Source of the DNA: Alisma plantago-aquatica
Lineage: Eukaryota > Streptophyta > Magnoliopsida > Alismatales > Alismataceae
DNA: 64,000 nt
Assembly: GCA_963693085.1 (NCBI GenBank)
Contig: OY856411.1
Location: 117,267,267-117,331,266, forward strand
Direction of reading: 5' to 3'
Shown here: piece after piece, positions 47,871 through 59,079 of the stretch
Numbering within the stretch: position 1 is the first letter of the stretch
How the letters are laid out: every line of letters starts with the position of its first letter
The notes under the pieces: model-generated
What the model was told of the DNA's origin: nothing
What the model saw: the letters and a program-made list of their open reading frames with translations, nothing else
The model's database searches: none
Made by a program: the position numbers and the translations under genes

Positions 47871-49063
47871 TGTTGACTCAATGTCAATTAGGTCAATGTT
47901 GACTCACGTCTAAATTGACTAAACCCTTGTTTTGATGATGACTAACCATTCCACGTATTGGTGTCTAATGCCTCTACTTGAGTGATTTCAGATTAGGTAT
48001 AGACATACTCCAAATGCCCTAACTTGCACATCCTAAGTTGGAGAAAAGACAAGTCAAAGTCATACAAGGGCACATTTTTGTAATATGATGTAAATCCATT
48101 AGAATCATGTTGTAAATCACTTGTAATGATAGTATGACTTGTAATTTAGCTTAGAAAAAATTAGGAGCACTTAGATCCATTGTTTTAATCACTTTTGATG
48201 CAATTTAAAAAATTGATCACAGCAACTTGGTCGGTCGAGTTTCCAAGCCTTAAAACTCGAGCGATCGTTCTTGGTCGATTTTCTGGAGATTGCATCGGTC
48301 GAGTTGTGTTTTCACAGAACTCGACCGATCGAGTAAGAGACCATTTTGATTTTAAATGGTCGGTCGAGTTTCCCCAGGACAAACTCGACCGATCATTTAA
48401 ATATCGGTTTTGTCTTTTACTAGATCAGTCGAGTTACCTATACTAAAACTCGACCGATTGCACTGTACGAAAAGGTGTAGAAAAGTGGTTCTAGCCATTG
48501 TGGAGTTGCAACAAGTGAAAATAGATCCGTTGCAAGCCACAAAATGGCTAGTTTTCATTCTCAAGTGTTCCCAAAGGCTAAGAGGCATCTTTACCTATAA
48601 ATAGGACCCCTTGGGCTTCATTCCAAGGTCGAGCATTCAGTGAAAACTCTATGTGAGGTTCCTATTCTATAGTTGAGTGCTTCCTACAACCTCCTCTCTC
48701 TCTCTCTAAGCTTAATCACTTGCTACATCTATTAGAGTGTGTAGCGAATCTATAAGAGAGCTAGTCCTACATGTATATCTTGTGAGACTCTCACTTCCAC
48801 CACCTCCCCATCTCTCATTTCAACCATGAAGATTAATGTTCTCTCTCTTAGCTAAGAGAGGTGAAGAAGAACTAGGGAAGGCGTCCCTTGGTGAAGATCA
48901 AGGCTGAAGACATGGAGCTAGAGTGGGCAAGCCCTTGGTGAAGGCAGAAGAGTCCTTGCTCAAGTGGGTAAGTCCTTGGTGGAAGCTTCTCCGAGTGAAG
49001 GTGAAATCAAAGGCTGAAGATCCAAGAAGAGTGGGTAATTCCTGCAAGACTGAAGACTTGTGC
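47871..49063 (+). repeat. Array LTR 2, 3' end deleted
   Basis: Aligns with LTR 1 from the TGTTGACTCA start to GACTTGTGCAA (the equivalent of about 45520 in LTR 1), then continues directly into gag coding sequence. The last ~400 bp of the LTR, the primer binding site and the gag start are gone. Confidence 0.85.
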
Positions 49064-49064
49064 A

Positions 49065-50048
49065 ATGGAAGGAAAGAAGAGAGAAATGGAAGGAAAGAAG
49101 AGAGAAAAAGGGATCACAAAGGCTCCATCAACAAATGAAAGCACTAGTGGAAGATCTAGTGAATGTGAAGATGGAAGATGCCATTGCACCCTCATGACAA
49201 GCTCAATTGAAGATTTAAATGAGGTAAATTCAAGTGTTGAGATTCAAACAAATGCTTATCTTAGTCAACTAAATGCTCTTAAATTTGTGAATTCTAGCTT
49301 ACTTGATAAGATTAAGATTTTAGAATCTCAACCTTCTATGAGTATTTCATATATAGAGCTTGCAACTATAATTGTTTCTCTCTCTATTGTTTCTTATGCT
49401 CTTAAATGTGCTTATGAGAGTCAAGAGCTAACTTTGCAAGGAATAAGATGTGTAGATAAAGTTTATCCTTCAAAGATTACTTGTCTTGTATATGAACTTG
49501 CTTCCTTGAATAGTAGTGTGATTGCTCTTGACCCTCATACTATGTTTTCTTATAGAGGGAATGATGTTGCTGCTTTTCATATTGATAGAGATTCTTATTT
49601 GACTAAAAGTCTTTGCTTAGAAATCTATTTTGTGCATGTCGGAGATAATATCAATAATTTGTCTTCTACTATTACTTCTCTTATGTTTGATAATGATAAT
49701 TTGAGATCTTCTTTGCAAAGATTCTTAGTTGGTAAAAAGAATCTTAATGCTATCCAACACCATACTACTAAACAAATTGGTAGACATGGTTTGGGGTATG
49801 ATAGTAGTCAAAGGAACAACAAAGGTAAAGGACCTCCAATATTCCATGGAGAATCTTCTAGTTCCAAGACTATGGGCACATGCAACTATTGCAATGAAAT
49901 TGGTCATTATTCTATTTGTTGTCCTTTTTGGAAAGCACCCAAGAGCACTAGGACTTGGGTTGCTAAGCTAACTCCTCCGCACCCAAAAACATGCTTGGGG
50001 ACCATTTCATATTTCTTCTTGTGGGTACTTGCAAATGGATTGACTTGA
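49065..50048 (+). CDS. gag: Gag copy 2, open frame of 327 codons with replaced ends
   Basis: The ATG at 49065 comes from the LTR-gag junction; GGAAGGAAAGAAGAGAGAAAT is duplicated there, so the native MGDY... start is lost. The protein has a Lys/Arg-rich N-terminus, a Ser-rich segment, helical stretches (NSSLLDKIKILESQ, LRSSLQRFLVGKKNLN), the GLGYDSSQ motif typical of plant Copia-type gag before the knuckle, a CCHC zinc knuckle (CNYCNEIGHYSICC, CX2CX4HX4C) and RTWVAKLTPP. The usual stop after PKT is changed, adding about 17 codons. It would bind RNA in particles if translated. The N-terminal multimerisation part of a usual gag seems to be missing. Confidence 0.6.
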   Translation: MEGKKREMEGKKREKGITKAPSTNESTSGRSSECEDGRCHCTLMTSSIEDLNEVNSSVEIQTNAYLSQLNALKFVNSSLLDKIKILESQPSMSISYIELATIIVSLSIVSYALKCAYESQELTLQGIRCVDKVYPSKITCLVYELASLNSSVIALDPHTMFSYRGNDVAAFHIDRDSYLTKSLCLEIYFVHVGDNINNLSSTITSLMFDNDNLRSSLQRFLVGKKNLNAIQHHTTKQIGRHGLGYDSSQRNNKGKGPPIFHGESSSSKTMGTCNYCNEIGHYSICCPFWKAPKSTRTWVAKLTPPHPKTCLGTISYFFLWVLANGLT

Positions 50049-51936
50049 GCCATTGAATTGCAAATTGACTTGTCAATCTACATGAAAGAAGAAAGGTGAG
50101 ATGTTTATGAGGTGAAAACAAGTGGAAAAGCAATGGGAAGCACAAAGGTAATGTTTTTCTTGCTTATAACCATTTCTAACTTGTTTTTGTCAAGTAAGTG
50201 TGCACTATACATATGGTTTTTGAGTCAAAAGTGGTATTTTGTATTTTTCTTCACATTCTTGCTCAAAAACTATTCCTAATGCTTTTATAGTGCATTACTA
50301 ACTTGCTTACACATGTTTGGATATAATTTGTATTTTTAACATGCCTCTAATTATGTTTCTATGAAATATATGTGTCTTTTTACAACAGCTTTGTCAGTCG
50401 AGTTTGTCCTGTTTGAAACTCGACCGATGGGAACCATGGGTGTTGCCAACATCTGTTATCGGTCGAGTTGCCAATACAGATAACTCGACCGATATCACTG
50501 TGCATAGAATATACATTTGGCTTATTGAATGAGAATTTCCCTCTCACCTAGATTTTCTCAACCAATAGCCTTATTCTTTGGCACTCTTATTTGGTACCTT
50601 AATATATGCATATTGCCATGCTTTAAATTGCCTATATTGCTTACAACTCTAGCTCTCTAATTGCTCTAAATTGGTATATCTATATCTTGCAATTACTTGC
50701 TTTGAGTTGTTTTGTAGGTTTTGATGATTGATCTCTTTGGATCTCTTGGTTATGTCTAAAATTGCTTCCATTGTACTCTAACTTGCTACATCTATCTAGG
50801 TGTATATCTTGTGTTGATACAACCTTGAGGTTCTTAGTGGTAATCATCTTTTGGTAATGATGCATATTTGTTAGTAAGTTATATCCTTTCATGCTTCTAA
50901 AATTGCTTATCTCTTTGTTTGGATATATCTCTACATCTACTCATAGATTGCTTTATCTTGTGTATCTTTTGGTATCTCTTGCTATGATCTAGATCCTACT
51001 AGTAGTCCTAACTTGTGATAACCTCTACTAGTAGTTCATAATGTAGTTCTAACCCTATTTATAATTGCTATCTTTGCTCATCAAGTGGTATTCTACTATA
51101 TGATTTGCTTGTATCTTGTCTCATACTTGCTCAAGCTTGTTCCTTGAATTGCATATCTTCTATCTTGAGTTGATTGCATAACAATTGTGATGTAGGGCAC
51201 ATAGAGCTACATTGTATGTAGAAATTGGAGTATTTTTGGATTTTATGCAGATCTTACTCCAGTTTTAGTTTTTGCTGCAAGAGTAGTGTTTTTTTAATGC
51301 AGAAACGACCTTTTGAGCAAGGCTCATCGCTTTTCCATGAGCCCTGATGGTTTTTGGTCAAATTCCGTCATCTTGAGGGTTAAAATTGTGATTTATTATT
51401 TTTCTGTAGCACTTTATCTTGCATTTTAGGGTTGTTCAAGTACATGCTTTAACTTGCTTTTCTTTCTATGCTTGGACAAGCCCCTATATGTGCTCTTCTA
51501 CTCTCTTTATATAACTTTTTGTTATCTCATTTCCTTTAACAAGTGGTGTTTCTTATTTCTTCATACCCCCACCTTTTTGAAATGACAAAGGGGGAGAAAG
51601 GCATGTCTTCTTTTGACAAAATAGGGAGAAGGCATGTCTTACATGAAGAGAAGAAGTATGTCCATGTAAGAGGGAGAAGGTAAAGGGGAGAAGACATATA
51701 TGTGTAGAACATATATGAGTAGAAGACATAGCATTCTATAAATGTTATCAAAGCTAACCATGCAGGAGAAATAACATCAATTGAGGGGGGGTATGAGAAC
51801 TCCATGCACATCAATTGAGGGGGAGTATATTAAATCAATCCTATTGAAACCCCTAGGTTTCTCTTTAGGTATGATTTTACTTAAAAGCTTTCAATACATT
51901 TATGGAATGGTTTGTCATCTTCAAAAAGGGGGAGAA
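50049..51936 (+). other. Interior spacer of unit 2
   Basis: No coding potential is seen. A pair of GGTCGAGTT/AACTCGACCGAT inverted motifs lies at about 50395-50495. It ends in the polypurine tract AAAAAGGGGGAGAA (51923-51936). Confidence 0.75.
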
Positions 51937-53491
51937 TGTTGACTCAAGGTCAATTAGGTCAATGTTGACTCACGTCTAAATTGACTAAACCCTTGTTTTG
52001 ATGATGACTAACCATTCCACATATTGGTGTCTAATGCCTCTACTTGAGTGATTTTAGATTAGGTATATACACACTCCAAATTCCCTAACTTGCACATCCT
52101 AAGTTGGAGAAAAGACAAGTCAAAGTCATACAAGTGCACATTTTTGTAATATGATGTAAATCCATTAGAATCGTGTTGTAAATCACTTGTAATGATTGTA
52201 TGACTTGTAATTAAGCTTAGAAAAAATCAATAGCACTTACATCGAATGTTTTAATCACTTTTGATGCAATTTAGAAAATTGATCACAGCAACTTGGTCGG
52301 TTGAGTTTCCAAGCCTTAAAACTCGACAGATCATTCTTGGTCGATTTTCTAGAGATTGCATTGGTCGAGTTGTGTTTGCACAGAACTCGACCGATCGAGT
52401 AAGAGACCATTTTGATTTAAATAACGGTTTTTTATTTTAATGGATCGGTCGAGTTACCTATATTAAAACTCGACCGATTGCACTGTACGGAAAAGTACAG
52501 AAAAGTGGTTCTAGCCGTTGTGGAGTTGCAACAAGTGAAAATAGATCTGTTGCAAGCCACAAAACGTCTAGTTTTCTTTCTCAAGTGTTCCCAAAGGCTA
52601 AGAGGCATCCCCAGCTATAAATAGGACCCCTTGGGCTTCATTCCAAGGTTGAGAATTCAATGCAAACTCTATGTGAGGTTCCTATTCTATAGTTGAGTGC
52701 TTCCTATAGCCTCCTCTATCTCTAAGCTTAATCACTTGCTACATCCATTAGAGTGAGTAGGAAATCTATAAGAGAGCTAGTCCTACATGTATATCTTGTG
52801 AGGCTCTCACTTCCACCACCTCCCCATCTCTCATTTCAACCATGAAGATGAAGGTTCTCTCTCTTAGCTAAGAGAGGTGAAGAAGAACAAGGGAAGGCGT
52901 CCCTTGGTGAAGTCAAGGCTGAAGAATTGGAGCTAGAGTGGGTAAGCCCTTGGTCAAGGCAGAAGACTCCTTGCTCAAGTGGGTAAGTCCTTGGTGGAAG
53001 CTTCTCCGAGTGAAGGTGAAGTCAAAGGATGAAGATCCAAGAAGAGTGGGTATTCTTGCAGGGCTGCAGACTTGTGCAAGAGTGGGTAAGTCCTTGGTGA
53101 AGGCCGAAGACTCATTGCAAAGTGGGTAAGTCCTTGGTAAGGTTGAAGACTCTTTGTATTGGATAGGTAAGTCCTTTTTTTAGTCACGTGTTGTAAGTCT
53201 TATGAATGAATATAAGAATGCAATGGCTTGGAAATCCTATAGGTTGACCTCTCTAGGTAAGTGGACTGACACACTTCTAGTTTGAAGTGTGGAATCACTC
53301 TGAATAGCTTATCTCTTGGTGTATGTTCAATCTCTCTCATCCTTTTATGTATGTTTTAGTTTCACTCAAATTACCTATTCAGCAACCTTATCTTGTCATA
53401 TATCTTGAAGGTTTAATGAATTTTGTGTAAGTGCTTTCAGCTCTAATCGCCACCCCTTTAGAGCATCCAATCGCCCATCTAGGATCCAACA
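51937..53491 (+). repeat. Array LTR 3
   Basis: Complete ends. One inverted-motif pair in U3 is missing by a deletion of about 55 bp near 52420. TATA block at 52615. Confidence 0.88.
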
Positions 53492-53542
53492 ATTGGTATC
53501 AGAGTGGGTCTTCTCCAAGCATACTTCCACAAGTAGGAGAAT

Positions 53543-54490
53543 ATGGGTGATTATGAAGATGGAAAACCTTCAAAGAGAGAAATAGAAGGAAAAAAGAGAG
53601 AAAAAGGAATCACAAAGGCTCCATCAACAAATGAAAGCACTAGTGGAAGATCTAGTGAATGTGAAGATGGAAGATGCCATTGCGCCCTCATGACAAGCTC
53701 AATTGAAGATTAAAATGAGGTAAATTCAAGTGTTTAGATTCAAACAAATGCTTATCTTAGTCAACTAAATGCTCTTAAATTTGTGAATTCTAGCTTGCTT
53801 GATAAGATTAAGTTTTTAGAATCTCAACATTCTATGAGGATTTCATATATAGAGCTTTCTACTACTATTGTTTCTCTCTCTATTGTTTATTATGCTCTTA
53901 AATGTGCTTAAGAGAGTCAAGAGCTTAGTTTGCAAGGAATAAGATGTGTAGATAAAGTTTATCCTTCAAAGATTACTTGTCTTGTATATGAACTTGCTTC
54001 CTTGCGTAGTAGTGTGATTGCTCTTGACCCTCATACAATCTTTTCTTATAGAGAGAATGATGTTGCTGCTCTTCACATTGATAGAGATTCTTATTTGACT
54101 AAAAGTCTTTGCTTAGAAATCTATTTTGTGCATGTTGGAGATAATATCAATCATTTGTCTTCTACTATTACTTCTCTTATGTTAGATAATGATAATTTGA
54201 GCTCTTCTTTGTAAAAATTCTTAGTTGGTAAAAAGAATCTTAATGATATCCTACACGATACTACTAAACAAATTGGTAGACATGGTTTGGGGTCTGATTG
54301 TAGTCAAAAGAACAACAAAGGTAAAGGACCTCCAATATTCCATGGAGAATCCTCTAGTTCCAAGACTATGGGCACATGTAACTATTGCAATGAAATTGGA
54401 CATTATTCTACTTGTTGTCCTTTTAGGAAAGCACCCAAAAACACTAGGACTTGGGTTGCAAAGCTAACTCCTCCAGACCCAAAAACATGA
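53543..54490 (+). pseudogene. gag: Gag copy 3, four nonsense codons
   Basis: Starts MGDYEDGKPSKREIEG. In-frame stops at 53711, 53735, 53909 and 54212, with no frameshift. The frame otherwise matches copies 2 and 4 through GHYSTCCPFRKAP and ends PPDPKT with the native TGA. Substitutions without indels suggest drift of an inserted copy. Confidence 0.82.
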
Positions 54491-56433
54491 TTGGGGACCA
54501 TTTCATCTTTCTTCTTGTAGGTACTTACAAATGGATTGACTTGAGCCATTGAATTGCAAATTGACTTGTCAATCCACATGAAAGAAGAAAGGTGAGATGT
54601 GTATGAGGTGAAAACAAGTGGAAAAGCAATGGTAAGCACAAATGTAATGTTTTTCTTGCTTATAACCATTTCTAACTAGTTTTTGTCAAATAAGTGTGCA
54701 CTATACATATAGTTTTTGAGTCAAAAGTGGTATTTTGTGTGTCTCTTCACACACTTGCTCAAAAACTGTTTCTAATGCTTTTATAGTGCATTACTAGCTT
54801 GCTTACACATGTTTGGATATGGTTTGTATTTTTAACATGCCTCTAAATATGATTCTATGAAATATATGTGCCTTTTTACACCAGCTTTGTCGGTCGAGTT
54901 TGTCCTATTTGAAACTCAACCGATGGGCACCATGGGTGTTGCCAACATCTATTGTCGGTCAAGTTGCCAATACACATAACTCGACGGACATCACTGTGCA
55001 TAGAATATACATTTGGCTTATTGAATGAGAATTTCCCTTTCAACTAGATTTTCTCAACCAATAGCCTTATTCTTTGGCACTCTCATTTGGTACCTTTATA
55101 TATGCATATTGCCATGCTTTAAATTGCCTATCTTGCTTACAACTGTATCTCTCTAATTGCTCTAAATTGGTATATCTATATCTTGCAATTACTTGCTTTG
55201 AGTTGTTTTGTAGGTTTTAATGATTGATCTCTTTGGATGTCTTGGTTGTTTCTAAAATTGATTCCGTTGTACTCTAACTTGCTACATCTATCTTGGTGTA
55301 TATCTTGTGTTGATACAACCTTGAGGTTCTTAATGGTAATCATCTTTTGGTAATGATGCATATTTGTTACTAAGTTTTATCCTTTCATGCTTCTAAAATT
55401 GCTTATCTCTTTGTTTGGATATATCTCTACATCTACTCATAACTTGCTTTATCTTGTGTATCTTTTGGTATCTCTTGCTATGATCTAGATCCTACTAGTA
55501 GTCCTAACTTGTGATAACATCTACTAGTAGTTCATATACATGTAGTTCTAGCCCTATTTATAATTGCTATCTTTGCTCATCAAGCGGTATTATACTATAT
55601 GATTTGCTTGTATCTTGTCTCATACTTGCTCAAGCTTGTTCCTTGAATGGCATATCTACTATCTTGAGTTGATTGCTTAACAATTGTGATGCAGGGCACA
55701 TAGAGCTACATTGTATGTAGAAATTGGAGTATTTTGGGATTTTATGCAAATCTTGCTCCAGTTTCAGTTTTTGCTGCAAGAGTAGCATTTGTTTATGCAG
55801 AAACAACCTTCCGAGCAAGGCTCAGTGCTTCTCCATGAGCCCTGATGGTTTTTGGTCAAATTCCATCATCTTGAGGGATAAAATTGCGATTTATTATTTT
55901 TCTGCATCACTTTATCTTACATTTTAGGGTTGTTCAAGGACATGCTTTAACTTGCTTTTCTTTCTATGCTTGGACAAGCCCCTATATGTGCTCTTCTAAT
56001 ATCCTTATATAACGTTTTGTTATCTACTTTCCTTTAACAAGTGGTGTTTCTTATTTTTTCATACCCCCACCTTTTTGAAATGACAAAGGGGGAGAAAGGT
56101 ATGTCTTCTTTTGAAAAAATAGGGAGAAGGCATGTCTTACATGAAGAGAAGAAGTATGTCCATGTAAGAGGGAGAAGGTAAAGGGGAGAAGACATATATG
56201 TGTAGAACATATATGAGTAGAAGACATAGTATTCTATAAATGTTATGAAAGCTAACCATGAGTAGAAGGCATGTCTTATATGAGTATATATGAGAACTCC
56301 ATGCGCATCAATTGAGGGGGAGCATATGAGCTAAATCCTATTGAAACCACTAGGTTTCTCCGAAGTTATGATTTTACTTAAAAGCTTTCAATACATTTAT
56401 GGAATGGTTTGTCATGTTCAAAAAGGGGGAGAA
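54491..56433 (+). other. Interior spacer of unit 3
   Basis: Homologous to the other spacers, with GGTCGAGTT/AACTC(A/G)ACC motifs near 54890-54985. Ends in the polypurine tract (56420-56433). A local rearrangement near 56260-56290 replaces the AGGAGAAATAACATCAATTG segment of the other units. Confidence 0.75.
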
Positions 56434-58041
56434 TGTTGACTCAAGGTCAATTAGGTCAATGTTGACTCACGTCTAAATTGACTAAACCCTTGTTTTGATG
56501 ATGACTAACCATTCCACATATTGGTGTCTAATGCCTCTACTTGAGTGATTTCAGATTAGGTATAGACACACTCCAAATGCCCTAACTTGCACATCCTAAG
56601 TTGGATAAAAGACAAGTCAAAGTCATACAAGTGCACATTTTTGTAATATGATGTAAATCCATTAGAATCGTGTTGTAAATCACTTGTAATGATTGTATGA
56701 CTTATAATTTAGCTTAGAAAAAATTAGGAGCACTTAGATCAAATGTTTTAATCACTTTTGATGCAATTTCGAAAATTGATCACAACAACTTGGTCGGTCG
56801 AGTTTCCAAGCCTTAAAACTCGAGCGATCGTTCTTGGTCGTTTTTTTGGAGATTGCATCGGTCGAGTTATGTTTTCACAAAACTCGACTGATTGAGTAAA
56901 AGACCATTTTGATTTTAAATGGTCGGTCGAGTTTCCCCAGGACAAACTCAACTGATCATTTAAATATCGGTTTTGTCTTTTACTGAATCGGCCGAGTTAC
57001 CTATATTAAAACTTGACCGATTGTACTGTACGGAAAAGTGCAGAAAAGTGGTTCTAGCCTTTGTGGAGTTGCAACAAGTGAAAATAGATCCGTTGCAAGC
57101 CACAAAATGGCTAGTTTTGGTTCTCAAGTGTTCCCAAAGGCCAAGAGGCATCCCCAGCTATAAATAGGACCCCTTGGGCATCATTCCAAGGTTGAGCATT
57201 CAATGCAAATTCTATGTGAGGTTCCTATTCTATGGTTGACTGCTTCCTACAGCCTCCTCCCTCTCTCTAAGCTTAATCACTTGCTACATCCATCAGAGTG
57301 AGTAGGAAATCTGTAAGAGAGCTAGTCCTACATGTATATCTTGTGAGGCTCTCACTTCCACCACCTCCCCATCTCTCATTTCAACCATGAAGATGAAGGT
57401 TCTCTCTCTTAGCTAAGAGAGGTGAAGAAGAACAAGGGAAGGCGTCCCTTGGTGAAGATCAAGGCTGAAGACTTGGAGCTAGAGTGGGTAAGCCCTTGGT
57501 GAAGGCAGAAGACTCCTTGCTCAAGTGGGTAAGTCCTTGGTGGAAGCTTCTCCGAGTGAAGGTGAAGTCAAAGGCTGAAGATCCAAGAAGAGTGGGTAAT
57601 TCCTGTAAGGCTGAAGACTTGTGCAAGAGTGGGTAAATCCTTGGTGAAGGCCGAAGACTCATTGCAAAGTGGGTAAGTCCTTGGTAAGGTTGAAGACTCT
57701 TTGTATTGGATAGGTAAGTCCTTTGTTTGGTCATGTGTTGTAAGTCTTATGAATGAATACAAGAATGCAATGGTTTGGAAATCCTAGAGGTTGACCTCTC
57801 TTGGTATAAGTGGACTGACACACTTCTAGTTTGAAGTGTGGAACCCCTCTAAATAGCTTGTCTCTTGGTGTATGTTCAATCTCTCTCATCCTTGCTATGT
57901 ATGTTTTAGTTGCACTCAAATTACCTATTTAGCAACCTTATCTTATCATATATCTTGAAGGTTTAATGAATTTTGTGTAAGTTCTTTCAACTCTATTCAC
58001 CCCCCCTCTAGAGCATCCAATCACCCATCTAGGATCCAACA
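56434..58041 (+). repeat. Array LTR 4
   Basis: About 1.61 kb, complete, the closest to full length. TATA block at 57158, GTGGGTAAGTCCTTGGT repeats at 57485-57700, and the CCAACA end followed by TGGTATCAAAGC. Confidence 0.88.
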
Positions 58042-58092
58042 ATTGGTATCAAAGCGGGTCTTCTCCAAGCATACTTCGAGAAGTAGGAGAGT

Positions 58093-59079
58093 ATGGGTGA
58101 TTTTGAAGACGGACAACCTTTAAAGAGAGAAATAGAAGGAAAGAAGAGAGAAAAAGGGATCACAAAGGCTCCATCAACAAATGAAAGCATTAGTGGAAGA
58201 TCTAGTGAATGTGAAGATGGAAGATGCCATTGCGCCCTCATGACAAGGTCAATTGAAGATTTAAATGAGGTAAATTCAAGTGTTGTGATTCAAACAAATT
58301 CTTATCTTAGTCAACTAAATGCTCTTAAATTTGTGAATTCTAGCTTGCTTGATAAGATTAAGTTTTTAGAATCTCAACCTTCTATGAGTATTTCATATAT
58401 AGAGCTTGCTACTACTATTGTTTCTCTCTCTATTGTTTATTATGCTCTTAAATGTGCTTATGAGAGTCAAGAGCTTACTTTGCAAGGAATAAGATGTGTA
58501 GATAAAGTTTATCCTTCAGAGATTACTTTTCTTGTATATGAACTTGCTTCCTTGCATAGTAGTGTGATTGCTCTTGACCCTCACACTATCTTTTCTTATA
58601 GAGAGAATGATGTTGCTGCTTTTCATATTGATAGAGATTCTTATTTGACTAAAAGTCTTTGCTTAGAAATATATTTTGTGCATGCTGGAGATAATATCAA
58701 TCATTTATCTTCTACTATTACTTCTCTTATGTTTGATAATGATAATTTGAGATCTTCTTTGCAAAGATTCTTAGTTGGTAAAAAGAATCCTAATGATATC
58801 CTACACCATACTACTAAACAAATTGGTAGACATGGTTTGGGGTATGATAGTACTAAACAAATTGGTAGACATGGTTTGGGGTATGATAGTAGTCAAAGGA
58901 ACAACAAAGGTAAAGGACCTCCAATATTCCATGGAGAATCCTCTAGTTCCAAGACTATGGGCACATGCAACTATTGCAATGAAATTGGTCATTATTCTAC
59001 TTTTTGTCCTTTTAGGAAAGCACCCAAGAGCACTAGGACTTGGGTTGCTAAGCTAACTCCTCCGGACCCAAAAACATGA
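58093..59079 (+). CDS. gag: Gag copy 4, open frame of 328 codons
   Basis: The native start MGDFEDGQPLKREIEG lies 52 bp after the LTR, and the frame is open to the native TGA. Order: charged N-terminus (1-30), Ser-rich segment, a helical part near residues 70-95, LRSSLQRFLVGKKNPNDIL before the GLGYDS motif, and a zinc knuckle at C292-C295-H300-C305 (CX2CX4HX4C), then RTWVAKLTPPDPKT. A 13-codon unit (TKQIGRHGLGYDS) is duplicated at 58814-58891, unlike the other copies. The layout after residue 200 resembles the C-terminal half of plant Copia gag; the usual N-terminal capsid region is not recognisable. This is the best-preserved coding sequence in the window. Confidence 0.7.
   Translation: MGDFEDGQPLKREIEGKKREKGITKAPSTNESISGRSSECEDGRCHCALMTRSIEDLNEVNSSVVIQTNSYLSQLNALKFVNSSLLDKIKFLESQPSMSISYIELATTIVSLSIVYYALKCAYESQELTLQGIRCVDKVYPSEITFLVYELASLHSSVIALDPHTIFSYRENDVAAFHIDRDSYLTKSLCLEIYFVHAGDNINHLSSTITSLMFDNDNLRSSLQRFLVGKKNPNDILHHTTKQIGRHGLGYDSTKQIGRHGLGYDSSQRNNKGKGPPIFHGESSSSKTMGTCNYCNEIGHYSTFCPFRKAPKSTRTWVAKLTPPDPKT

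Noticed and set aside
48185..48604. Paired sense/antisense small ORFs recurring in each LTR
   Set aside because: They fall on the inverted GGTCGAGTT motifs and LTR promoter region, and recur only because the LTR is repeated.
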